Source: Thermodesulfobacteriota bacterium (GTDB lineage Bacteria > Desulfobacterota > BSN033 > UBA1163). Taken from it: DNA of 44,845 nucleotides. Positions 15,776 through 23,102 of this stretch are shown here, in pieces. The notes beneath the pieces were generated by a model, which had not been told where the DNA came from, ran no database searches, and saw nothing but the letters and a program-made list of their open reading frames with translations. The stretch is taken from NCBI GenBank assembly GCA_030017685.1, contig JASEHH010000019.1, positions 1-44,845 on the forward strand, read 5' to 3'. Every line of letters starts with the position of its first letter. Position 1 is the first letter of the stretch. The translations under genes and the position numbers were made by a program.

Positions 15776-16759
15776 CCGAGGAAATGCGTGGGCATCTTTT
15801 CTGAGGTCACTCCTGATACAGGCGTGCACATCGTTAATTCCGGTTCGGAATATGGAAGAACCCTGGGAGTTGACATTCTGGTCAGTGTCGGAGGAGGAAG
15901 CGCTATTGATACGGCAAAAGGAATGGCGATCTGTTTGACAAAAGGCGGGAGGCTGGAGGATTATGCTGGCCTCAATATCCTTGACGGTCCTGTCATGCCG
16001 CACATCGTCATCCCAACAACAGCCGGGACTGGAAGCGAGGTTACCTATGCCGCGGTCATAAAGGATCATGAACAGAAGAGGAAGTTACTCTTTGCGGACA
16101 ACTACCTTATTCCGAACGTTGCCATCCTCGACCCGAACATGACGATCGGGATGCCCAAAGGGCTGACCGCCGCTACGGGAATGGATGCGCTGAGCCATTG
16201 CATCGAAGCTATTCACTCCATGCAGAGCGAACCGATCGCGGATGCTCTGGCCTTTCATGGAATAAGGATGATAAGAGAATTCCTCCCCAGGGCTGTCGAA
16301 AATGGAGGAGATATCATCGCAAGGGGACAGATGCTCATTGCCGCCACCATTGCAGGAGCAGCTTTTTCGAATGCCCAGGTGGGAATGGTGCATGCTCTTG
16401 CCCATTGTATCGGCGCAAGATTCGGCGTCCCTCATGGTATTGCCAATAGCATCCTCTTGCCACACTGCATCCTGTACAACCTCGACGCCTGCCCCGACCG
16501 ATACTCCCGAATCGCCGAAGCCATGGGCAAAGAACTAAGAGGAATGGATCTTTTAAAAGCCGCAGAACAGGCCGCCATAGCCATGTGGGAATTTACGAAA
16601 GCTATTGGAATGCCACAGACCTTAAGAGAAGTGAATGTGGAAGAATCCGGGCTGGAGCAATGTGCGAATGACGCTTTAATGGATGGGGCGATCGTTTACA
16701 ATCCAAAGCCGATCTTCGATCCGGCTGAGATCCTAAAAGTATATCAGAAGGCGTTTTGA
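15743..16759 (+). pseudogene. Iron-containing alcohol dehydrogenase, second copy, 5'-truncated
   Basis: Homology to the complete ADH starts at 15781 and corresponds to residue 62 onward, so the first strand-helix-strand of the nucleotide-binding fold is gone. The open frame is extended upstream by about a dozen codons contributed by the RayT element (MSNSTQSTTSPP). The GGGSAIDTAKG loop and all metal ligands remain. Bases 15781-15967 are about 84 percent identical to copy 1. From 15968 the two appear identical base for base. A protein could be made but is unlikely to bind cofactor normally, so I call it a pseudogene or remnant of a formerly complete paralogue. Confidence 0.8.
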
Positions 16760-16769
16760 ATTAACGCAA

Positions 16770-17195
16770 ATGGCAGAAATAACGATTCTCAAAGAAGCAA
16801 GCGAAATCGGCCTGGCCGTTATGCTTTCCGATCTCATTCGGCAGAACCTGGATCAGAACCCGGGAAAAATAAAACTCTTTAACTCGTTAGATGCAAGGGT
16901 GCTGATAGAAGCCCGGGACATTCAGATCACCGTAGGGCTCAAATTCAAACAGGAAAGACTCACTATTTCAGAGGGTTTCTCTGTTAAACCCGACCTGCAT
17001 ATCATCGCCGGTTCTTCAACGATTCTCGATTTATGCCTCCTGAAGATCAAATTCGGCCTTCCATACTTTTTTGATAAAGCAGGTTTTAAGGTTCTCAAAA
17101 AGCTTTTAACCAGGGAACTCATCATCAAAGGGCTGCTTCGCCACTTTTTCACCCTTGTTAAACTGACCCGGTTGTTCTCCGTCGTCAGGGACTGA
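16770..17195 (+). CDS. SCP2-like small protein (copy 2)
   Basis: The 141-residue protein is nearly identical to the one at 8923-9342. The two genes match exactly to 17053 and then differ at scattered sites (for example RELIIKGLLRHFF versus RELIIKGLFCHFF), with a different last few residues. The spacer to the upstream ADH copy is also conserved. The frame is intact, so it may still be expressed if a promoter is supplied upstream. Confidence 0.62.
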   Translation: MAEITILKEASEIGLAVMLSDLIRQNLDQNPGKIKLFNSLDARVLIEARDIQITVGLKFKQERLTISEGFSVKPDLHIIAGSSTILDLCLLKIKFGLPYFFDKAGFKVLKKLLTRELIIKGLLRHFFTLVKLTRLFSVVRD

Positions 17196-17234
17196 CCCTT
17201 ATTGGGTTATTGATAAAAAATGGGATAATTTGAC

Positions 17235-18041
17235 CTAAAGATTCGGGGTAAACTTCTGATAAATTTTTTGGGTTGGAAAGATTGGCACAAACAGGGTTGG
17301 GTAAACAAGAGGCAAGGATTCATCCCTTCCGATCACCAGATACCCTCTCTCTTTTAAGCTGGAGGCGATCTTTTTTAAAACCTCGATTTGGGATTCCTTT
17401 GAGAAATAAGTAAAGGCTAAATTCCGACAGAAGATGATATCCATTCCGGGAAAGGGTTCTTCACGGAGAATGTCATGCCTTTTAAACTCAACACTCTTCC
17501 TGACAGACGGATTGAGAATAAAAAAACCATCCTCTTTCTTAAAATAATTTTCGAGAATCGCCTGGGGCGTCTCTCTCAAACTGCTCTTTTTATATCTACC
17601 CTCTTCCGCCCTTCGGAGCATCTTTTCATCAATATCTGTTGCTAAAACAGAAAAATGGATCTGAGGCCAATTCCTTTCAAATGAGGTTTTCCATAGCAGT
17701 GCAAGGGTGTACGGTTCCTCACCGCTGGCACAACCGATCGACCAGATTCTGAGGTCGCCCTCCTTTTTGTCTTGAGTGATGGCAGGGAGGAGAGAGGTTT
17801 CGAGAACATGAAAGACTTCTCTATCTCTGAAGAATCTCGAGATGGTAATGGTGAGTATTGTCGCGAGATGATTTTGTTCTGCGGGATCTTGCCTAACCTT
17901 TAAGAGATATTCTCCAAAACCTGAGAGACCGATTTGGGCTATTCTTCTTTCGAGTTTTCTTTTAATCCCTCTCCTCTGGAAGGGCCGCCACTGAAGGCCA
18001 AAGAGTGAATCAGTCTCTCTAAGAAATTCATCAAATCCCAT
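17235..18041 (-). CDS. cheR: CheR-type protein-glutamate O-methyltransferase
   Basis: The 268-residue protein has the CheR N-terminal helical domain (about 1-70) and the methyltransferase domain with ITISRFFRDREVF, the SAM loop IWSIGCASGEEPYTLAL, DIDEKMLRRAEEGRY, and DIIFCRNLAFTYF in place of the common NVLIYF motif. It methylates chemoreceptor glutamates using SAM. It is the last gene of a minus-strand run and overlaps the ogt stop by 11 bases. No other chemotaxis genes are nearby, so it may serve a distant or alternative signalling pathway. Confidence 0.9.
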   Translation of the reverse strand: MGFDEFLRETDSLFGLQWRPFQRRGIKRKLERRIAQIGLSGFGEYLLKVRQDPAEQNHLATILTITISRFFRDREVFHVLETSLLPAITQDKKEGDLRIWSIGCASGEEPYTLALLWKTSFERNWPQIHFSVLATDIDEKMLRRAEEGRYKKSSLRETPQAILENYFKKEDGFFILNPSVRKSVEFKRHDILREEPFPGMDIIFCRNLAFTYFSKESQIEVLKKIASSLKERGYLVIGRDESLPLVYPTLFVPIFPTQKIYQKFTPNL

Positions 18042-18537
18042 GTGTTTTTTCGAGGTCCAGCAATTTTCTCTTTACTTTAACTCCATGGCCAAAGCCACCC
18101 AGCCCCCCATTGCTCTCAATGACTCGATGACAGGGGACGATCAGGGGGATCGGATTTTGACCATTTGCACTGCCTACTGCACGAAAGGCTTTTGGATGGC
18201 CAATGGCCCTGGCAATCTCTTTATAGGATCGTGTCTGGCCGTAAGGGATCTTTGTTAGGGCTGACCAAACTTTTTTCTGAAAAATTGTCCCTTCCATATC
18301 CAACCAGCAATGAAAACGGCGAAGTTCTCCTCTCAGATACTTTTTTAACTGGGAGAGAACCTCTTGATTTTTCCGTTCATCCCTGATGATCTCGCCGGAG
18401 AATCGTCCTCTCAACTTTATTAGAAATGCCTTCTCCGAAGTTAAAAAATCCACCATACAAACACCTCTCTCTGTCGAGGCGACAAACACCTTCTTCAGCC
18501 ATGGTGATTCAAATGAAGAATAATAGATTTTTTCCAT
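18031..18537 (-). CDS. ogt: Methylated-DNA-protein-cysteine methyltransferase (Ogt type)
   Basis: The 168-residue DNA-repair protein has the active-site motif VPCHRVI, followed by GGFGHGVKVKRKLLDLE, and the DNA-binding helix TRSYKEIARAIGHPKAFRAVGSANG. It transfers an alkyl group from O6-methylguanine to its own Cys. The start has GGGAGGAG just upstream. The gene overlaps the DUF1786 gene by 29 bases and cheR by 11. The heptamer tract at 18564-18595 lies a few tens of bases upstream of its ATG. Confidence 0.93.
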   Translation of the reverse strand: MEKIYYSSFESPWLKKVFVASTERGVCMVDFLTSEKAFLIKLRGRFSGEIIRDERKNQEVLSQLKKYLRGELRRFHCWLDMEGTIFQKKVWSALTKIPYGQTRSYKEIARAIGHPKAFRAVGSANGQNPIPLIVPCHRVIESNGGLGGFGHGVKVKRKLLDLEKTHGI

Positions 18538-19615
18538 TCTCTCCTCCCTGACATCTATTTTTTCCTGCCTCCTGCCTCCTGCCTCCTGCCTCCTGGAATC
18601 TATAAAGGGCCGCTTTCACCAATCCCATGGGGCCGGTCATCATCGTATTTCCGCCCGGAGCCGCGTAGGTGAATATCAGTTTGGTTCCATTGAAAAGATC
18701 GCGGTTGGGACCGGTGACCCATACGGGTACATCTCCGAAAAATGGAGTCAATGTGATGACTCCATGGCCATTATCTTCAAAGATCTTCTGCCTGTTCAAT
18801 TCACCCCGAATGAAAAGGCGAAGGTGATTCTCCAATTTCTCCGGAGTCAACTCATGGGTATGGTGTTCATAGAGTCCTTCAATCTTCCCATTGATCAGGA
18901 GGGCGGCAATGGTATGTCCGTTTCCTGCATTGACGACCAGAGATGGCCCTTTTATTTGGTCCATGCACCCCAGAATAGCAGAAAAAGCGGTGTCCATCAC
19001 CAAGATAGGCGATGAGGAGATCCTCCTCACCGCCTTTACGGCTGATCTCATCCGGAGATAATAGTCCGGGATGGAACCCTCTATGAAGTGAAAGGACTCG
19101 GGCCTGTTATCTTTTCGTAGCATCGTCTCCATCTTGTCGAAACGGAACGTCCGGTCTGAAACCCCTTTCGGAGCAACACCATGATCCTGAACGGCTACTG
19201 CAATGACATCAAAGCTAAAATCTTCTCCGAATTGGGTTAGGAATTGGCGAAGCAGTGGCAGATCGATCTCACAGATTTCCAATTCCTTAAAATGGCCGGA
19301 CGAATGATTCCCTCCCACTTCGATTCCCATTGACCTGACCTCATCTAAGTCATTGCGAATCGAATAGGCAGCGGATTCCTCCATCGCCACTCGATAACCC
19401 TTCTTGAGGTGGCTGAGAATCGCCCGTGTGAGCGATCCCCCTCCGATCGTATCCCCATAGACATAGAGATCGCCTTCTATTTTTTTCAACCTTTCTGCAA
19501 GGATTCTCGAGGGGGTCGGCAGAACGAGACTGGTACAATTTTCGATCTTCTTCTCGGAGTCGAAAAGGAGAATGTCCTGTGTACCCGCCCCAATATCAAT
19601 CGCCAGTATTCTCAT
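18509..19615 (-). CDS. DUF1786 family protein (actin-like ATPase fold start)
   Basis: The 368-residue protein begins MRILAIDIGAGTQDILLFD, the phosphate-1 type loop of sugar kinase/actin-like folds. It contains ESAAYSIRNDL, VGGNHSSGHF, VNAGNGHTIAALL and AAPGGNTMMTGPMGLVKAA, which match the DUF1786 family often annotated as pyruvate formate-lyase activating-like. The biochemical function is not established. The last 25 or so residues (QEAGGRRQEAGKNRCQ) are encoded by a four-copy 7-base repeat, so the native C-terminus probably ended near RFQ and has been extended. It overlaps ogt by 29 bases. Confidence 0.82.
   Translation of the reverse strand: MRILAIDIGAGTQDILLFDSEKKIENCTSLVLPTPSRILAERLKKIEGDLYVYGDTIGGGSLTRAILSHLKKGYRVAMEESAAYSIRNDLDEVRSMGIEVGGNHSSGHFKELEICEIDLPLLRQFLTQFGEDFSFDVIAVAVQDHGVAPKGVSDRTFRFDKMETMLRKDNRPESFHFIEGSIPDYYLRMRSAVKAVRRISSSPILVMDTAFSAILGCMDQIKGPSLVVNAGNGHTIAALLINGKIEGLYEHHTHELTPEKLENHLRLFIRGELNRQKIFEDNGHGVITLTPFFGDVPVWVTGPNRDLFNGTKLIFTYAAPGGNTMMTGPMGLVKAALYRFQEAGGRRQEAGKNRCQGGENGKNLLFFI
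18564..18595. repeat. Perfect heptamer tandem repeat in coding sequence
   Basis: CCTGCCT occurs four times in perfect tandem, plus a partial fifth unit. It lies within the 3' end of the DUF1786 gene and just upstream of the ogt start. Because the unit is seven bases, gain or loss of one copy shifts the DUF1786 frame. Confidence 0.9.
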
Positions 19616-19629
19616 TTTGCTCGTATGTA

Positions 19630-19695
19630 GAGGGCGGAGAGTGGCAGGTGGTCATGAAAAAAACTACCCTCTACTCTCCACTTTCCACTTTCCGA
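19630..19695. repeat. Degenerate heptamer tracts between rtcB and DUF1786
   Basis: AGGGCGG, AGAGTGG and CAGGTGG (from about 19630), and CCCTCTA, CTCTCCA, CTTTCCA and CTTTCCG (19667-19694), are two short period-7 runs of opposite base bias. They could pair with each other as purine and pyrimidine tracts downstream of the rtcB stop. Confidence 0.55.
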
Positions 19696-21150
19696 TTATC
19701 CTTTAATCACTCCCATCGGCACCAGTTTGACCACCTTCAGGCTGATGCCTGCATGGTGAACCACATTCACCACATCATTGACATCTTTATAGGCGTCGGG
19801 AATCTCTTCCTCTATCGTCCCCCGGCTTGCTCCCTTCACGATGATCCCCTTATCCTCCATCTCCCTCACAACCGCCCTTCCCTTTGCCATCTTGATGGCC
19901 TGATGGCGGCTCATCACCCTTCCTGCTCCGTGACAGGTGGAGCCGAAAGTCTCTTTCATCGCCCTTTCCGTCCCGATCAAAACATAGGAACACCTGCCCA
20001 TGTCACCGGGGATGAGGACAGGCTGACCGATGGACCGGTAATCTTCCGGAATATCTCGATGGTCTGGAGAAAAGGCTCTTGTCGCTCCTTTTCTGTGGAC
20101 ACAGAGTTTCTTCTTCTCCCCGCTGACCATATGTGTTTCGATCTTGGCAATATTATGACAGACATCGTAGACTAAATCGAGCTTAAGATCCCTTGGACTC
20201 TTCTGAAGGACCTGTTCGAATGTTTCCCTCACCCAGTGTGAAATCATCTGCCGGTTCGTGAAAGCATAATTGGCTGCACAGGCCATGGCTTCCAGATACC
20301 GGCTTCCCTCAGGTGAAGAGATCGGAGCGCAACAGAGCTGGGGATCGGGAAGCTCGATCCGATATTTCCGGGCAGCATCCATCATGACCCTTATATAATC
20401 GTCACATACCTGGTGCCCAAAACCCCTTGAACCCGTATGGACGAGGACGGTCACCTGATCCTTCCATAACCCCAATACCCGGGCAACATCATTATCAAAT
20501 ACCTCAGCCACATAACCCACTTCAACGAAATGGTTTCCGGAACCTAACGTCCCTAATTGCGCCCTTCCCCTTTCCATCGCCCTCTCTGAGACGCGGTCCG
20601 GATCAGCGCCTTCGATGCAACCTAGTTCTTCGATATGCTCGATATCCTTTGCTGTGCCGAACCCCTTCTCAACTGCCCACCTCGCCCCTTTTTTCAAGAC
20701 CTGCCTCTGCTCCTCTCTATTCAGCTTCAGGTCCTTTCGATGGGAACCCACGCCCGAAGGGATGTTGATGAAAAGGGTATCCACCAGATCCTTCATCCTT
20801 CCCTGAATGTCCTTGCGGCTCAAACCTGAGCGCATCAATCTCACGCCTCAGTTGATATCATATCCCACCCCTCCTGGGGAGACGATCCCATCATTCAAAT
20901 CGAAGGCGGCCACACCGCCGATGGGAAAACCATATCCCCAGTGGATATCCGGCATGGCCAGGGAATAACCCACGATGCCCGGAAGCCAGGCGACATTGGC
21001 CACCTGGGCGAGGCTTTGATCTTTTCGGATATTGTTAAACATCTGTTCATCGGCATAGATGATACCATCGGTTTTCATCTTTCCCTCGCGAGGGATCCTC
21101 CACCGATAATCATCGACCTTCTGAACCTTGATCTTTTCATCTCCAGTCAT
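19696..21150 (-). CDS. rtcB: RNA-splicing ligase RtcB, probable selenoprotein (UGA at the metal-binding Cys)
   Basis: Reading through one TGA gives a 484-residue protein aligned end to end with archaeal-length RtcB. RtcB is the Mn/GTP-dependent ligase joining 2',3'-cyclic phosphate or 3'-phosphate ends to 5'-OH ends of RNA. The frame reads GGVGYDIN, then TGA (20848-20850), then [10 protein letters not shown]. The family sequence is GYDINCGVRL, so TGA replaces exactly the invariant metal-ligand Cys (position 101, matching Cys98 of Pyrococcus RtcB). Other ligands and the nucleophile are intact: D98, H207, H238, H332, and H407 in STCHGAGR. No other stop or frameshift occurs. A bacterial SECIS-like hairpin follows 13 bases later. 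GAGGAG precedes the ATG, and archease is encoded upstream. A chance nonsense mutation is the alternative, but the position and hairpin argue against it. Confidence 0.88.
20814..20834 (-). promoter_or_regulatory. Bacterial SECIS-like stem-loop
   Basis: In the rtcB mRNA, 13 bases after the UGA, UGCG-CUCA pairs with UGAG-CGCA across a four-base GGUU loop, with one bulged C on the 3' side. That is eight base pairs. The loop begins with GG, 21 bases after the UGA. This resembles the E. coli fdhF SECIS, which has a GGUC loop and similar spacing, and falls within the range described for bacterial SECIS elements that recruit SelB. The element lies inside coding sequence, as bacterial ones do. Confidence 0.75.
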
Positions 21151-21166
21151 TGAGTTTACTCCTCTT

Positions 21167-21276
21167 GTTCATGGTTCATGGTTCATTGTTCATGGTTCAT
21201 TGTTCATTGTTCACCGTTCATTGTTCATCGTCTTTGCTTCATCGTCCATCGTCCATTGTTCATCGTTTATCGTTAT
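21167..21276. repeat. About fifteen degenerate heptamers between archease and rtcB
   Basis: Units of GTTCATG/GTTCATT/GTTCATC run in phase from 21167 to about 21229. They then continue more degenerately (GTCCATC, GTCCATT, GTTCATC, GTTTATC). On the mRNA strand each unit reads AATGAAC or similar, giving an ATG every seven bases in rotating frames ahead of the true rtcB start. The gene spacing (about 130 bases) consists almost wholly of this repeat. Confidence 0.85.
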
Positions 21277-21279
21277 TCA

Positions 21280-21744
21280 CTAAAGATCTAAAATGACCTG
21301 CGCCCTCCAGCCTCCGTCCTCTCTTTTTACTTGAATCTGATGATGGGTCACCGCCTTCACCCCTGTCTTGATCACATGGGCTCCCTCCTGAAAGAGTTCT
21401 CCTTTTACCCTTGCCCTCAATCCCCCCTCTCCGACAGCCTCCACTTTAAAACCCTTAAACAGGAGGTTCTCTACATCATAGAGGTAGAGAAGTTCATTCA
21501 ACCAATCGACCATCATTCGCTCCAGGCTCTCTCCTTTAAGTTCGATCTTCCTCTCTTCCTTTTGCTTCACCCCCTTCAAATCGGTGATGAGATGGAAGAA
21601 GGCTTCGCCCGCATTCTCAAAAAGCGTCTTGAGATCCTTACCATACACGATCAGCCCTATATCTGCTGTGTGATCCAGGATTTCAAAACGTTTTCTTCTC
21701 TTTTTGACCTTCACGCCTTCTTCAGAAGATGAACCGCAGATCAC
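21280..21744 (-). CDS. Archease, RtcB activator
   Basis: The 154-residue archease has the diagnostic start FEILDHTADIGLIVYGKDLKTLFENAGEAFF and the C-terminal acid/His cluster region VKTGVKAVTHHQIQVKRE. By family knowledge archease speeds RtcB guanylylation, allows multiple turnovers and broadens NTP use. It lies directly upstream of rtcB on the same strand. The start is a GTG at 21744 preceded by AGAGG, overlapping the thioesterase stop by four bases. A second GTG 11 codons in (SD GAAGAAGG) would give MKVKKRRKRFEIL and is equally plausible. Confidence 0.93.
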   Translation of the reverse strand: MICGSSSEEGVKVKKRRKRFEILDHTADIGLIVYGKDLKTLFENAGEAFFHLITDLKGVKQKEERKIELKGESLERMMVDWLNELLYLYDVENLLFKGFKVEAVGEGGLRARVKGELFQEGAHVIKTGVKAVTHHQIQVKREDGGWRAQVILDL

Positions 21745-22127
21745 CCGGACCTCTTCTTTTCTACCTTCTGTCTAAAATGTTCTTTAGAAACAAAAACCCG
21801 TTCATGTTCCCCTTCGGCTACCTTCTCCATCTCATCATAGGCATCCACCAGAAAGAGGAGTCGGTTCTTATGAACCTCCTTCAGGATGGCATTGCCCGTC
21901 ACTTTCATGCCAAGAGGCGTAGCGGACAGGTGTTTGATTTTTACCTGCGTTCCGAGGCTCAATTGGTCAGGAGGGATGATATCCTGAATGGCGTTAACCG
22001 CCGCTTCCTCCATCAGTTGAATCAGCCTCGGGGTTGAGAGAACATCGACAGGACTATCGCCCAACCGGCTCACCAGATCCTCTTCCTTCACAATCATCTC
22101 AGCTTTTCCCATCAATCCCGGTATCAT
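21741..22127 (-). CDS. FlK-like acyl-CoA thioesterase family protein
   Basis: The 128-residue hotdog-fold protein resembles the FlK-like thioesterase family. The supporting segments are DVLSTPRLIQLMEEAAVNAI, GTQVKIKHLSATPLGMKV and FLVDAYDEMEKVAEGEHERVFV. These place the Thr, Glu and His positions used by fluoroacetyl-CoA thioesterase-type enzymes. A general acyl-CoA thioesterase is the best guess, not a proven substrate. It overlaps the archease gene by four bases, so it shares a transcript with archease and rtcB. Confidence 0.82.
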   Translation of the reverse strand: MIPGLMGKAEMIVKEEDLVSRLGDSPVDVLSTPRLIQLMEEAAVNAIQDIIPPDQLSLGTQVKIKHLSATPLGMKVTGNAILKEVHKNRLLFLVDAYDEMEKVAEGEHERVFVSKEHFRQKVEKKRSG

Positions 22128-22150
22128 ATCATCTCGCCCCCCTCATCCCC

Positions 22151-22252
22151 TGAACCACGTGAGGTTCAGAGGCTTGCCCTGCACCCAATCCTGAACTACT
22201 TTGAGTTCAGGACTAATCATGAACCTTACATGGTTCATGGCGTGGTGCAGGG
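22151..22252. repeat. Palindromic element folding as a three-way junction
   Basis: CCCTGCACC (22177-22185) pairs perfectly with GGTGCAGGG (22244-22252). Inside are two perfect eight-base hairpins with six-base loops: CCTGAACT/AGTTCAGG (22190-22211) and CATGAACC/GGTTCATG (22218-22239). A further hairpin, TGAACC/GGTTCA (22151-22168, six-base loop), precedes them. There is no ORF. It sits between the ferritin-like and thioesterase genes and could act in the transcript or be a mobile palindrome. Confidence 0.8.
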
Positions 22253-22702
22253 TTAGAACTCCGTCAAAATCTCATCATCATAAATCTTTTCCAGTCTCTC
22301 CTTATGGGTGGACTCTTCCTGGGCAAGAATCAGCAATAGCTTCTTCAGGTTTGAATCCGCAACAAGTTTTGCGGTGGAGGCATAAAGCTTCTGGGACTTC
22401 TCCTCATTCTTAATCGCCATTCGGAGAAGTTCTTCATAGGTCAATTCCGGGCCAAAGGGGATATCATCCGCCCTTTCACTTATACCCAGTCCTTTGGTCT
22501 CTTTCAATCTCATTTGGCCGATTTTTTTCAAATCAAACTCCTCAAGCTTCTTCTTGTGTTTTTCCTCTTCTCCGGCCAACTCTTCAAAGAATTTCTTGAC
22601 CCCGGGGCTCGCCCGGTCTGCGGCGATTCTGTAAGCGGTTGCCGCATCAGCCTCCTTCCGGATAGCAAATCTTAAAATCTCTTCCAGGCTATTCAGTCTC
22701 AT
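22253..22702 (-). CDS. Rubrerythrin-like ferritin-family protein
   Basis: The 149-residue four-helix protein has two internally similar halves. Each supplies diiron ligands: E in FAIRKEADAATAY with EEEKH, and E in MAIKNEEKSQKLY with EESTH. There is no rubredoxin domain. By family knowledge such proteins reduce peroxide or bind iron in anaerobes. It overlaps the DUF2007 gene by 14 bases, so the two are translated together. The palindromic element begins at its stop codon. Confidence 0.88.
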   Translation of the reverse strand: MRLNSLEEILRFAIRKEADAATAYRIAADRASPGVKKFFEELAGEEEKHKKKLEEFDLKKIGQMRLKETKGLGISERADDIPFGPELTYEELLRMAIKNEEKSQKLYASTAKLVADSNLKKLLLILAQEESTHKERLEKIYDDEILTEF

Positions 22703-22940
22703 CTTTTTCCTCCTCCTGAAAAAACATCTTCACTTCAGCGACAATCTTCTCTGCCTTTTCGCAAAATTCTTCCGGAACCATCACCCTTCCCCATCCCTTC
22801 TGGGGAACGTAAAGCCCGTCATAGGCCGTATCAAGAAAAGAGTTGATCATATATGGAATCCCTGCCTCCTTCATAACTTGAGACACCCTGTCTCCCTCAA
22901 ACCGGCTTTCAATCACTCCTGCTTTAACCCATCGCGCCAT
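22689..22940 (-). CDS. DUF2007 small protein
   Basis: The 83-residue protein has the DUF2007-type pattern of a short signal-transducing domain: WVKAGVIESRFEGDRVSQVMKEAGIPYMI, then a hydrophobic turn and VMVPEEFCEKAEKIVAEV. The domain is found alone or fused in many bacteria, without proven function. It is the first gene of the minus-strand run down to cheR and overlaps the ferritin-like gene by 14 bases. The 162-base gap to the divergent regulator gene holds the control region. Confidence 0.72.
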   Translation of the reverse strand: MARWVKAGVIESRFEGDRVSQVMKEAGIPYMINSFLDTAYDGLYVPQKGWGRVMVPEEFCEKAEKIVAEVKMFFQEEEKDETE

Positions 22941-23036
22941 CTCTGAACTCCTGTTACATTATATAATGAAAAAGCCATAACCCAAAGAATATTTTTATTC
23001 GCTCTTTTGACCCAGAGACTGGCGTGAAAAATTCAG

Positions 23037-23064
23037 TTGAAAAATATATAATTGAGATTATAAT
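23037..23064 (+). promoter_or_regulatory. Promoter of the XRE-cupin regulator gene
   Basis: TTGAAA (23037-23042) and a perfect TATAAT (23059-23064) are spaced by 16 bases, about 39 bases upstream of the ATG. GGGAGG supplies the ribosome-binding site. The AT-rich divergent gap could also hold an autoregulatory site. Confidence 0.65.
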
Positions 23065-23102
23065 GGAATGGTCCAAATCCAAATTGACCGCAGGGAGGCG
23101 AC

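Noticed and set aside
15743-15780. Genuine N-terminus of the second ADH copy (MSNSTQSTTSPP)
   Set aside because: These codons come from the terminal inverted repeat of the RayT element, and homology to ADH starts only at 15781.
19696-21150. Two separate genes (a 100-residue and a 382-residue ORF), or a simple pseudogene
   Set aside because: The two ORFs are in the same frame, split by one TGA exactly at the conserved Cys codon. All other motifs are intact and a SECIS-like hairpin follows. One gene with recoding explains this better.
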